Positions 22,853 through 33,615 of a DNA stretch of 64,000 bases are shown here, piece by piece; position 1 is the first letter of the stretch; each line of letters begins with the position of its first letter. Source of the stretch: Caprella mutica (Eukaryota > Arthropoda > Malacostraca > Amphipoda > Caprellidae). The position numbers were made by a program, and so were the translations under genes. A model generated the notes under the pieces. It made no database searches and had not been told where the DNA came from. It was given only the letters and a program-made list of their open reading frames with translations. The stretch is from contig CANNZV010000272.1 in the NCBI GenBank assembly GCA_947561585.1, positions 124,001-188,000 of the forward strand, in the 5' to 3' direction.

Positions 22853-23383
22853 GGACGCGACCCGAGTGTCGCCCCGGGTTTTGCCCACCCTACACACACA
22901 CAGCCCCAGAGCATCTTCTCCCCAAGGGGGGAGTGTGAGCCGGCATACTACCCCCCTTTAACTCTCCTACTCTTACTCTCCGGTGACATTGAAACCAATC
23001 CTGGCCCTTACTCGTGTCCAACGTGCAGTCTTCCCTGGACCCGCCGAACAGGCGGAATTCAGTGTGAAGCCTGTAGCAGCTGGACACACTATAATAAACG
23101 CTGCTCTGGGGTCCACCAACATAGACATATCCCACAGGGTTGGCGGTGTAAAAACTGTCACCCTTCACACAACATTACTCCAACAACGCCACTCCTCTCT
23201 CTCTTACTATCGCTACCGCCTCTCTTCCATCTACATCTCCTCTATAACTCATCCTATTCTTCCACCTGTACCTATAACTGCTCTCTCTACACCACCACAT
23301 ACAGAGCTATTTCCTCCTTCCCACCTAACTCCCTCCTAGGAGTTAGGCCCCCTCCTATTGACTCCAGTGAGGTTCAGCTCTAG
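22853..23383 (+). CDS. LINE ORF1 N-terminal piece: 2A-like motif and PHD finger
   Basis: Open frame with no Met after the preceding stop at 22850-22852. It ends at the TAG at 23381. A leucine-rich run (LTLLLLLLS) leads straight into GDIETNPGP at 22982-23008, a match to the D-x-E-x-NPGP consensus of 2A ribosome-skipping peptides. Then comes CPTC-x11-CEAC-x4-H-x4-C-x14-CKNC (about 23015-23155), the C4HC3 spacing of a PHD finger. The remainder is Ser/Thr/Tyr/Leu-rich without a domain. 2A motifs and PHD fingers are known in ORF1 of some CR1-like LINEs of marine and other invertebrates, and leucine-rich 2A leaders can double as signal sequences (family knowledge). Whether translation starts at a non-AUG codon or at an upstream ATG in a lost part is unknown. 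Confidence 0.7.
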   Translation, partial: GRDPSVAPGFAHPTHTQPQSIFSPRGECEPAYYPPLTLLLLLSGDIETNPGPYSCPTCSLPWTRRTGGIQCEACSSWTHYNKRCSGVHQHRHIPQGWRCKNCHPSHNITPTTPLLSLLLSLPPLFHLHLLYNSSYSSTCTYNCSLYTTTYRAISSFPPNSLLGVRPPPIDSSEVQL

Positions 23384-23632
23384 CGTCGTGACAGGGTAAC
23401 CCTGTCACGTCTCCGATGTGGACATCACCCTTCTTACAAACACAGAATTGGGAGGGAGGACTCGGATCTGTGCGAGTACTGCTCCACGGATTCGGGGACA
23501 ATCTCCCACATTCTCACACAATGTCCAACACTACAGCAACATCGGACCACACACAACACGCACTCACTGGAACACCTATGGACCCGCCCTCAGGAAGTTA
23601 TAGCCTTCCTGAGGGATATCGGGTTCACTTAG
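23384..23632 (+). pseudogene. LINE ORF2 C-terminal piece with zinc knuckle
   Basis: In the same frame as the ORF1 piece and directly after its TAG: RVTLSRLRCGHHPSYKHRI, then DLCEYCSTDSGTISHILTQC, then LWTRPQEVIAFLRDIGF and stop (23630-23632). The spacing C-x2-C-x8-H-x4-C and the preceding RLRCGH block are the hallmark of the C-terminal end of CR1/R1/jockey-type ORF2 proteins, downstream of the RT or RNase H. The upstream endonuclease and RT are entirely missing, so this can only be a remnant of the parental ORF2, retained perhaps for RNA-level reasons (3' recognition). Confidence 0.75.
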
Positions 23633-23839
23633 GCCCAAACCCCCCACACGTGTTTCGGGTGGCTTCTCCCGAGGCGCGTTCACTTGGTCGCCCCCTGCTC
23701 CCTGAGGGTCGGGAGGGGCTAAACAACAACGACTCTAAGTTGTAGGTATACGTTAACGTTGATTGGATTGGCTAGAATTTATGTCAGAGGTCTGACGTCA
23801 GGGCAAACATGCTCTGTATCATCATCACTAATTAATATT

Positions 23840-24094
23840 GTATGAAGCGTTTTCTTAAAATTGAAAACGAAACATGTTCAGTAACTGAACAAATTATGAC
23901 TGACTTATTTAATGATGATATATGTAGTAATAATTACGATTCTATTTAAATATTATAAGTAAGAATTTAAAAAGTTCCAAAACCGTATGGGTATAAAATA
24001 TATAAAATAATAATATAATTATAATATTATAGATCATAATTCATAAGTTCACGTACGTATGTTTGCAAATGTAAACAAAAGAATGTCGGGACAT
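23840..24094. other. No gene seen
   Basis: AT-rich spacer between the LINE-derived element and MITE family W copy 1. Confidence 0.5.
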
Positions 24095-24103
24095 GTCCAA
24101 ATT

Positions 24104-24474
24104 GGGTGTAGGTCATAAGCCCCCCCCCCCCTCCCGGTCACGAGCCCCTCTGTTTTTAAATCCTTATTTACCTATATTATTTAATCCTTATTGACAATTT
24201 TGTAGTTCATTACTGATTAGACATAAAATATATGTATATCGGGATGCGTGCCGCCTCCCGAACCCCCCTGCCAGGTCATTCATTAAGCAGTCATGAAGTG
24301 TGCAGTACAACAAACTAGCGGATACAACAGACTACATTAGCAACTCTCAGTTATTTCTATCTAAGTAGTTCTTCATTTGTTTAACTAGGTAAATAAGGAT
24401 TAAAAAAACAGGGAGGGGGGGCTCGTGACCGGGGGGGGGGGGCTTATGACCTAGGGGGGGCTCATGACCGTACC
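24104..24474. mobile_element. MITE family W, copy 1 (9-bp duplication)
   Basis: Begins GGGTGTAGGTCATAAGC and ends GGCTCATGACCGTACC. Poly-C/poly-G runs next to GGTCACGAGCC, and TTTTTAAATCCTTATTTACCTA, are mirrored at both ends. Perfect 9-bp duplications GTCCAAATT lie outside (24095-24103 and 24475-24483). 371 bp, non-coding. Nine-bp duplications point to a Mutator-like mobilising transposase. Confidence 0.85.
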
Positions 24475-24483
24475 GTCCAAATT

Positions 24484-25150
24484 GAATCCAAACAGACATT
24501 TATCGAACTTTTACTAAAAAGGTTAGATAGACTAAGTTGAATCCAACTATCCATAGTTCATACAAGAATAGTGTTCAATGAAATTTAATTAATCGTGTTT
24601 TTTAAATCATAGTAATTAAAAGTTAAAACTTACTTCAAATTTAAAAACAAACTTGTTGAAGCCACGAATATACCAATTCATTACATGTTGGGTGGGCTCT
24701 AGTACTATTCCACTCATACGTCATCGATGCTTCCAACCAATAGCAGAGCGCGCTCAGTCTTAAGATCATTGAATAGAAGTATTCGTAAGGCTTGCCGAAT
24801 CTGATACTTATGAATCAGATTTGGTACTTTATTAGTTTGCATGTCAAAAACTGAATGAATATTTTTACTGTAGTGTTTACGAACAATGAAGTCAACAATG
24901 GGTAAAATTTGGTAAATTATTAAACATATATCCCTTTAGGTGACATTCATGACTCAATGAGTGTAACTTTTAACAAGTACATCGCATTACGTTTCATTTC
25001 ATGGGAGAATAAAAAAATATGGTACTTTTAAGTCTCATCTGGTACTTTACAGTTGTACAAAGATACTTTTGCGGTACCTAGCTCGCTGCATAGACTTAGT
25101 TGTTTCCTTACATTGACGCGAGTATGGTTGTTGCTTCAATATTTTGTAAA
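24484..25150. other. No gene seen
   Basis: AT-rich. No feature beyond the 5' flank of the hAT fragment. Confidence 0.4.
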
Positions 25151-25647
25151 ATGTCCAGTGTTGTGTGGAAATTGTTTAAAAAGATGAAGATATAAGTAAG
25201 GCCATTTGCAATCTCTGTGGTGTCAGTGTTTCACGTGGTGGCAAAACTGTGAAGACTTTCAATACAAGCAATCTAAAAAATCATCTCGTTAAGATGCACA
25301 ATGAAGCTTATCAAGAAGAAATCAAGAAAGAGTCACAAGAGAAGGAAGAAAGGCAGCGGACAGAACAAAAACGAGCGGCTGACATGAGCTCATTTATAAA
25401 TGTTTCAAAAAGAACTAAAACTGACGGATCAACTGACAAAACTTCGACAGCTTCTACATCCACTTCAAATCGACTTACCATTACAGAAACTTTTTTTCTA
25501 AAAACACTGAGATATAAAGCCCCGTTTACATTGACACTCACATTGGAAGCTCACATCCACGGGCAAGTGCACGCTCAAAAAGAGTCTTGGCTGTTCACAT
25601 TTGAAAAGCGTTTGGCGGGCAAATTGAGACGGTGCGAGAGTTCTTAG
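25151..25647 (+). pseudogene. zf-BED / hAT (ZBED-like) transposase N-terminus
   Basis: From the ATG at 25151 the sequence reads SSVVWKLFKK. A one-base shift in an A-run near 25183 restores DEDISKAICNLCGVSVSRGG and FNTSNLKNHLVKMH. This is a zf-BED finger (C-x2-C..H-x4-H). A charged, Ser/Thr-rich linker follows (about residues 45-100) to RLTITETF, the position where ZBED-type hAT transposases continue with QxTLxESF. After that the similarity stops, so the RNase H-like core and hATC dimerisation domain are absent. A truncated N-terminal relic. Confidence 0.65.
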
Positions 25648-26045
25648 TTGGTATTCAGATTCGATGGCGAGAAGTGCTGTTACACTTCTTGTTACCAAAA
25701 TATTGAATTTTGAAATTTATATTTTTTCAATTTTTTTTTTTCACTAAAAATTTCAATAATTCGAAAACCAATTCGAAAAATCAAAAAAACGCTTCCACAG
25801 TTTGTAGAGAATCTTGTGGAGAATCGAATGCAAAATACCATAATGTCATAGCTACTAAATTGTAGTATCCATTTATTAATTTACACACTGTTCGAAATTT
25901 GTTCGAAATTCGAATAACTCGTTTTTATGGGTCGAATCACAAAAATGTCAGGACACAAAAAAATCTTAGAATTCATTTTATATATGTGAACAAAGTTTCA
26001 CAACCGAAGCTTCAATAATAAAAAACTTTTCAAATTCTGGGAACG
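25648..26045. other. No gene; A/T runs
   Basis: AT-rich, with repeated TTCGAAAA/ATTCGAA words between 25750 and 25930. Nothing else seen. Confidence 0.4.
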
Positions 26046-26800
26046 GTGCCCTTAACAAGGGAATGAAAATATGAAAGTGAATGGATATTCCCTCGATATC
26101 AAAGGGAACAAGAGGGAATTAAAATATAAATATTCCTGGAATCTTCCCTGGATATCAAGGGAATATCAAAACAGTATCCCCTCGTTAACAAAGGAATGAA
26201 AATATGAAAGTGAATGGATATTCCTTCGATATCAAGGGGAACAAGAGGGAATTAAAATTTAAGTATTCCTGGAATATTCTCTGAATATCAAGGGAAGGGG
26301 AAATGAATCCTGAAATTACTATTCCTTCGTTAACAAGGAAATGAAAAAGGGTTAAATAGGGGATATCCCCTCAATATCAGGGGAAGGTGTAAAAATATCG
26401 AAGTTACTATTCCCTCAATATCAAAGGAATATATACGAGATACAGAAGAGATATTCCCTCAATTTCCAGGGATACAAGAGGAAATTTCAATATGAATATT
26501 CTTTGGGTATCAAGGGAATGAAAATAGGATGGATAAGGGATATTTCCTCAATATCTAGGAGAACCATAGGGAGTTATGTTCCCTTGGATATCAGTGTAAA
26601 GGGAATTGAGAAGGGATGTTCCTGCAATATGAAGAGAAGGAAAAATAATACTAAAACTTTTATTACTTAGTTATCAAGGGAATAAAAATGATATAGAGGG
26701 GCCATTGTCTCATCATCCAGGTGAACGAAACAGAAACTAAATAAATTTAATAATACATGGATATCCAGGAAAGAGAAATTGAAATACCAAAATATTCCTT
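26046..26800. repeat. Degenerate minisatellite with GATATCAAGGGAA palindromes
   Basis: Two clear ~140-bp units (26050-26190 and 26190-26330) share AAATATGAAAGTGAATGGAT, ATTCCCTCGATATCAAAGGG, AACAAGAGGGAATTAAAAT and TATTCCTGGAAT. Further right, shorter ~40-50-bp variants continue with decreasing similarity. Each unit contains one or more imperfect palindromes of the form TTCCCTNGATATCAAGGGAA. Confidence 0.8.
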
Positions 26801-28425
26801 CATTGATAGGTCATAAAATTGAGGAACAGAAGGTAGCAACTTGCACATTTTCAAAGATACTATGCTTCCTAATATATATAAACGTACTGCTGGAAGATTG
26901 GTAAAGCAATGTGCACAGATAAGGTGTCATGGATCTTTCATTCAGGTACATCCATGAACTCCCATCAGCGAAGCAATGCATGCACATCACCCACATAATT
27001 CAGTCTCTGTAAGTACAATGATGTAGGGATCTTGTATATGCTACTTTGTTGTGGAGGAAGAGTACAATTCTTCTATAATCTATGATGAAGTCCACTACAA
27101 TGAAAACTGATTTGTAGATACCTCGGTAAAGAAATAGGATGTAAAATAAACATATTTGGATTAGTTTTTATGCTTTTCTTATCATAATGAACTAATCTAA
27201 AAATATAGTAGCTATTCTGCTGCATAGTGATATTGAATTTTAGTGCTGTGAATGAATTTATATATCAAACCGTGAACTAATGTCAAAATACAACTAATAC
27301 AACAATGAACATCACACACATTTAATAATTAGCAATATAAAGTTGAAATTACTATTTATTTCAATTATCAACTTTCAAATATAGCTAACTTCAGTATGGG
27401 TAATGCTGAATATTTATAGCTATACACAATAGCTTTTATATAAACAGTTTATATTAGTATTAATTTTTCAATATGAAAACATAGTCAGTACTTACATCAG
27501 TTACATTCTAAATGTCAATAGTTACAAGAAGTTTCCGCTATTTAGGTGATTTTCAATTTCGATTCTCCCAGCCTATAGTATTTCATCAATCTGAAATTTA
27601 GTATTAGTTATTAATCATTTTGTTTTAAATATTACAGGAGCATTTCCACCAAATCTTTGTCAACAGTCCACCAATGTCAAGTTAGACTGGAACACATACA
27701 GTATTCTGTTGACACATGAGGCCTTCTGACTCGTTTGATCGTTGACTTTTTTTTCCGTGGAGTCTCACCATATAATTAATAAATTAATATAAGTCATAGT
27801 TTAACCACGCCTGTCACCAGGGAAGAATTTGTACTTGAAGGATTTAACATTGTTGATTAACCAACTGAATGTTGGTCACCATCAGTAAAAGATAAATTTA
27901 AATCAATTGGCAGAGAAAAGCAATTTGAAGAAAATTTGGCTCAGTCAACCTATATCATCAGTCAGTCACATTACTCTAACTAGGACCGTCAGCAAATTAT
28001 AGAGCACTTTTTATTATCATCATATCTTGTTCTTTTCTTATTTCTAGTGTAGGTTTATTTTTTCTTAATCATTTTTGTTCCACAAACGACAGAATCACTC
28101 CAGGGGCCTCTATCCAGGGGTGGGGGGAGGACACACGGGGTCCAGTCACCACCCCGGTGGAAATCCATTCACACACCTCTCTCACACCACCACCTCAACA
28201 CACTCGCGCTCATGGATTCAATAGTTATCCTTATCCATGTAATCATCTCGTTGGTGGTTTCCAATCCATTCATTTTATAAATCTATTATAGAAATCTAAA
28301 TTAATTTGTAGCAATAATTCTAGTGATAAGTTACGTAATTAATCATAGAAGTATATGTGTATAGAGCGCGCGCGCGTAGAGAGTATAGTCAATCATGTAT
28401 TTCAGCAGCCAATATCACTTACACC
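26801..28425. other. No gene seen
   Basis: AT-rich. A short GC-richer patch at 28098-28200 (CCAGGGGTGGGGGGAGGAC) and a GCGCGCGCG run at 28367-28375 are the only local anomalies. Confidence 0.4.
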
Positions 28426-28640
28426 CTCTATACACTATACAGCATCACTATACACTATAGAGTATCACTATACACTATAGAGTATCACTATACAGTATTA
28501 CTATACACTATCGCTATACACTATACAGTATCACAATACACTATACTATATTACTATACACTGTCGCTATACACTATACAGTATCATTTTACCCTCTAAA
28601 CACTATACAGTATCATTAGAACCCACTATACAATATCATT
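28426..28640. repeat. CACTATACAGTATCACTATA microsatellite
   Basis: Many imperfect copies of CACTATAC/AGTATCACTATA, an irregular 9-20 bp period, fading at the right into CACTCTAAATATT. The overlapping 80-codon frame (TIHYRVSLYTIEYHYT) is a product of the repeat. Confidence 0.9.
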
Positions 28641-29439
28641 TTCACACTCTAAATATTATATTTGTTTGTATATAATGTTTTCGTTTACTATATAGTAATT
28701 AGGGAATATATTATAGCCTTAGTGTCAACAATTGAACTATAAAAAATAACTTATACTTTCTCTAAATGTTCATTTTGTTTATATAACGGGGGAGGCATGC
28801 GCCGGAGCCAGCACTCGTTGTTTTGCACAACGAGTGCAAACAATTATAATATATAAGTGAATGTTAATCAATATTGCTATACATAAAATGAAACCAAAAT
28901 AAAATAGACTATTAAAAATATAAACCATACAAAGTGACTCACAAAGATGTCTTGGAATTACAAACACATCTAGTCTAACGTCAATTCCAATAAAGCTAAC
29001 GAATAGTTATGTTATGCTTAATAAATTCATATTCCTAAACTCATATTTACATGACAAATTCGGATAATAATATAGGCCACATAAGAAAGATCTCGTATAG
29101 GAAAACACAAGACTTGCAAATGAACTTTTTAGCATTTGAGTTGTGAAATATAACCTTCCAAAAATAATTCACTCTAATGCGCATTTTTATAAGGAACCAA
29201 ATAAAACAAACCACATAACTCTAGCTATTATAGTTTTAAAGTTATACACAGTTCAGTATTTATCGTTCATGTGACTGTGTCCGATAATATGTAATGACCC
29301 CGAAATATGCTTGCAAAATGTAAACAAATGATGCGACGCCAAATTGTCGCCGATCTGAGAAAAAAAAGAGTTGTATACACACGATTATTTATTACCTAAT
29401 GTAGAGTCGGCCTTTTTTTTATTGTTTGATTTAGAAGTT
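28641..29439. other. No gene; one strong hairpin at 28811-28837
   Basis: GCACTCGTTG, loop, CACAACGAGTGC forms an 11-bp stem. Otherwise AT-rich. Confidence 0.5.
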
Positions 29440-30700
29440 AAAGTTGCGCTCTTTCCAATGGTGTCATTCTCGAGTCTGTACGTCAATTGGTTCGGCCCCC
29501 AGAAGGGTCAGAAGAATGATCCCAAAAAGTCGGGGGTGGGGAATGGGCCCATACTCGTCACCCGTTTGGGTTACTGCTATAATTTATTATTCAAGGGGAA
29601 CATAATGCAAGAAACCGCTAGTTTAAAAAGTGCAAAAAAGGGACTATTTTTAGAGGTTTTTGGCCTCTCACTCGGTAACCCTTGCGGCTATAATTACATA
29701 TATACATGAAAAGATGCTTCTCGGGATGAGAAATGTCATAGAGTTAACCGCAAGTCTCTACCTAGCATAACTCAACTGTTATGATGATTTTAGTGGTTTT
29801 TTCAACTAATGATTTTTTGGGCGGTCCCCGATCAATATCTCCTCACCCATTGGGGATACCATCTTTCAAAACATCAAGAAACCTAATATCGGACTCGAGA
29901 AACACAATGAAATAAACCAGAACTCTCTAGCTATCATAGTTTGTCTCCTATCCCGCGATTCGCAAAGGAGTCGTCAAGACTTTCACCATTGGGGCTACCA
30001 CTTTGAAAAAGTTTTTTCGGATTGAAACCGAAACGAGATAAACAATGGAAGAAACCACAATTCTGTAGTTATGATAGTCTAATAGTTTTGCATGTTCTAA
30101 AAATGATTTTTTTATGAAATTTGGGTTTTGGGCGGTTCCCGATCAATATCTCCTCAACCATCGGGGCTTCCTCATGTTGCAAAATTAAAATAATTAGTTT
30201 AACTACCGAGAAACTAAATAAAAGAAACTGGAACTCTAGCTAGTGTAGTTTGACCAGTATCCTTTGCTTAGCAAAAGAAGCGTTGGGGACTTCACCCTCG
30301 GAGCTACCTGTCCAAAAAAAAATTCAAGTCGTGGTCTTAAGGACGAAAAAAACAATGAAACAAACCAGAACCCTCTAGCTGTCACAGTTCAAGAGTAATC
30401 CTCGTTGAAAGTTTGATTTTACGGATTTTCAGTGGATTTCGGCCCATACCTCGGAAACCCTTGGGGGCTACCACTTGAATTTTCATTCAAAAGTTGCGCA
30501 AAAGTTTTAGGAAAGTCACGAATCAACACACAAGTCTCTACCTATCATGGTTCAATAGTTTTGCTGTTTCTCACCAAAGTATAGGTTCTCGAGACCCTGT
30601 GAGGGTTGATGGGCCATTGACTTTTTTGGAAGCTAGTTGGGACAATGGATATCCAATTTTCCAAACCAGAAGCTTCTAGCTGTCTCCGTGTGGATTTTAG
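29440..30700. repeat. Degenerate satellite, ~306-bp dimeric unit
   Basis: The block AAACCAGAACTCTCTAGCTATCATAGTT recurs at about 29741, 29908, 30041, 30214, 30351, 30521 and 30659. Spacings alternate near 170 and 135 bp, so the higher-order period is about 305 bp. The block GGGCGGTCCCCGATCAATATC recurs at 29819 and 30129, with a related one at 30433. GCTACCACTT blocks follow the same period. About four dimers, all diverged. The frames at 29371-29709 and 30494-30848 are by-products. Confidence 0.75.
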
Positions 30701-31918
30701 AATCGCAAATTTCAATTTCTTGCATACATGATTTTTCCATTAAGGAGGTGAATAGGAATATCAAAAGCCCACAGGTTAATACGACAGTCACGGTGCTTCG
30801 CCTCCTTTTAAAACCGTGACGCACACAGAAATAAAATAGGATAGCCATTTCATAAACAGATTTTGAACTTTAAGAAAGAATTTGACACAAACATTACTGA
30901 CTGCAATTTTTGGTAACTAAAGTGTTATGTGTAATTTAAACAACCACGTAGCTACCAAACTGAATCAGGCTTTAAATATAGTTTTAATATTAAATATTTT
31001 GAGGAATAATAATAGCATTGTAGATATTATTTTGAGAATTAGCTACAAATGAGGTTGGTAAAAATCAATTGAAGTCAGAGAGAAATTTTCAAAATAGTGG
31101 TTATATATAGATGAATAAACAAAAACAAATAACATTGATAGTACCATTAGCTACTATTTTAAAACTGAACTTATCTATGTGTAATAATAAAAAATGGAAA
31201 TAAAAAACTTTTTTATTGAAAATCATACAAATAATGTTGAATAGCAGCTAAATACATATCAAAGAAAAATCGTAAAAGCTATTCGTGAACCAAAAAAATT
31301 ACATATGAACCTATACGACTTTACATTAAATAACAGGATATCAAGCTGAATGCATTATTAACAATAGCTACTATATTTAGAAAGTAAAAAAAAATCACAA
31401 AAAACATTAGATACTTAGTTACATATAGATAAAAAATATAATTAACGAAATTAAATAAATAAAACATAAAAACTCAACTTCTACACTTAGCTACATCATT
31501 ACACAATAAATCACAGGATTTTCAGGTCACAGTTTATAAAAATGAGCTTTTAACCAATACCCTTCCTTTTGGGAAAATGGATACTAAGATACTATCCTTC
31601 CAATTATTTGAAATTTTTGATAGTCAATCTGAAATAAATTTGAAAAAAGGTCAAATTATGAAAATGAACAAAGAATAGAATAGAATATTGTGAGTGGTCA
31701 TTCTTTCATTGATTGAATTTATCACCTTGTTTTGTTTGTATTGAGAGATATACATTATGAATGTAAAGCAACAACTTAAAAAGAAAAAAAATGAGGATAA
31801 AGATAATAATCATGACTTTAAACATATAGCTAATAAGTAATAATAGCCTAATATCTATCATATTCTGGTGATCACATTTACAACTGAACATATTAGTGTA
31901 GCGATGACCTTGACTTAC
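30701..31918. other. No gene seen
   Basis: Very AT-rich; no frame longer than about 70 codons and no element ends found. Confidence 0.4.
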
Positions 31919-32101
31919 CTGCTTCACTTTTCAGTATCTGGAATATTTTCACCAGAGGTACTTTGAGTCTTCGACCTTCAGATAATTTCTTTAGCTTTTT
32001 TTTTTGGATTCTGTCAGAAGCGTGAGCCAAGTTACTGGCCATTATTTTCATCAATTCGGAATTTGATGAACCCTTACATCCTTCATGGTTGTTGAAAGTC
32101 T
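31919..32101 (-). CDS. DUF4806-like gene, exon C
   Basis: Acceptor ATTTCAG before 32101; phase joins as E-TFNNHEGCKGSSNSELM. Donor CAG|GTAAGT at 31919 implies at least one more exon further left that was not found. Confidence 0.5.
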
Positions 32102-32239
32102 CTGAAATGAATATCATGGATTGAAATCATAAATATTAGAATAATTATTAGCATATGGAAACAATGAAACGAATTTATTGAGGAGTAAAAGAAACATAAT
32201 ACACATTAAAAGAATTAAAAGTAGGTATTACGTGTATAC

Positions 32240-32330
32240 TTATTCAAGCCCTTTTATAAATTCCTGCATATTGCAGGACCTTTTCGGGCAAGTTTGGATA
32301 CTATTGGTAATATGAAAAATAAAGCTAGGA
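32240..32330 (-). repeat. Conserved stem-loop like 20180-20375
   Basis: In the intron between exons B and C. On minus: CTTGCCCGAAAAGGTCCTGC, then GCAGGAATTTATAAAAGGGC, then TTGAATAAG. The GCCC/GGGC and CCTGCAATATGCAGG pairings form a stem. Shared with 20180-20375, which suggests a retroelement 3' end. Confidence 0.4.
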
Positions 32331-32468
32331 TAATTAAATGTTAAATGGATAAAGAGTAAATGAATATTAAAATATAAGGCTATTAAAGATGCATGTTAAA
32401 TGGAAAAAGAGTAAATGAATATTAAAAAATAAGGCTATTATAGATGCATGTTAAATGGATTTCTTTAC

Positions 32469-32947
32469 CAAGGACCCATTTATACAAGCTCAAATCCTTG
32501 AATGGTTTCTTATCTCTCGTCCCATGCATGCTAAATTTGACAGAAAAATTTCGTGTCATTAATTTGTTCATGCAATTATTGACTATTCCTCTTGTGGAAC
32601 TGCCACCATTAACTGAGAGGTGGGACACTAAATTTTTTCTTTCTTCCTCACTTTCTTTTAGTATGTCTTCCATCAAGGAGAGATTACCTTCGTCATCGAG
32701 AGGCAATGATTGGAGATTACTTTCAGTAATGAAAGATTGACTATTTTCATTCAAAGATACAGATTTAACTGTTTTCTTTAAAATCTTGATATCTTCCCTC
32801 AGATCTAAGATTTGCGTTGGAATCTGGTCATACTAAATTCTATTTTTGAATTCATTTCTGCAATTCCCTTCTGAACGATCCTTTCAATTCTTCCTTCATG
32901 ACTGTCAGCATCTTCAGCATTTCTTGCTTGCTCTTTATTGATTGAAA
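32469..32947 (-). CDS. DUF4806-like gene, exon B
   Basis: Acceptor TTTTTAG before 32947; phase 1 joins exon A as I-V-SINKEQARN. The frame breaks after KIEFSMT and resumes one base off as IPTQILDLREDIKILKKTVK. It runs through the DUF4806 core to the donor TTG|GTAAAG at 32469. Confidence 0.6.
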
Positions 32948-33615
32948 CTAAAAATGAAAAATATTCATATTAAACAAACAAAATTAACAAATGAATGAAT
33001 CACAACAATAAATGTTCAACAAAACAAATATCAAAGTACATTAATTGAGGAACTGGAGAGAAAATGTCAAATTCTTTCTGGTAATTAATTCCATTTACTA
33101 GATATGCACATTTCAATTCAGATTATTCTATGCACAAGGGAAATAACTCAAATTTTGCAGTTTAAAAATTATTTATAATCTAATTTTTTTCATAAAACTT
33201 TTTTTCATTTGGATTTCAGATGCTTCAGTCCTACAGTAATGCAAAACTAGTAAGAAATTCAGTTTTCAACATCAGCATTTTCCATTTACTATTTCTGATC
33301 ATATTTTTGATGTTAAACAAAAATTAAATACAAGAGACTGGAAGAAGTAATGAAAAAGGAAGGAGGCTCCATATTAGCTACTCCATAAATGCAGTCAAGG
33401 AATTAGTAAATGAAGCCTACAAGTCTACCTCTTAAAAAAAATCTGGGAACAAAAACTTTTAAGAGAATAATGATAGTGCTATATTCTAAAGCTGCAAGTG
33501 ATGTTAACAAATTAAAACTAAAAAATGTATAGAGATACTAAAAGGTACACAAAATATGATCTTTCCGATCTTAGCAAAAAAAAACTATTTTAATTAAGTA
33601 ACATTTTGAACTCAC

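Larger units (their letters stand above)
22763..23830 (+). mobile_element. LINE-derived non-autonomous element with 2A motif
   Basis: A GC-rich island with sharp edges, flanked by the 9-bp direct repeat ATTAATATT (22754-22762 and 23831-23839). It contains an ORF1-like start (2A motif plus PHD finger) and the ORF2 C-terminal zinc knuckle, with no reverse transcriptase between them. The 3' end is TGTATCATCATCACTA, an ATC-rich end as in CR1-type elements, which end in short repeats rather than poly(A). Strong hairpins lie at 22837-22857, 23387-23409 (exactly at the junction) and 23588-23614. The flanking duplication suggests that this 1068-bp form itself transposed. Recently inserted deletion product versus established SINE-like family cannot be decided from one copy. 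Confidence 0.75.

Noticed and set aside
22890..23168. 92-codon minus frame over the LINE-derived element
   Set aside because: Shadow; the + frame holds the 2A motif and PHD spacing.
28357..28599. 80-codon Tyr/Thr/Ile-rich frame
   Set aside because: Direct translation of the CACTATAC microsatellite.
26046..30700. CRISPR-like array
   Set aside because: Repeats are contiguous and diverged, with no unique spacers, and the genome is eukaryotic.
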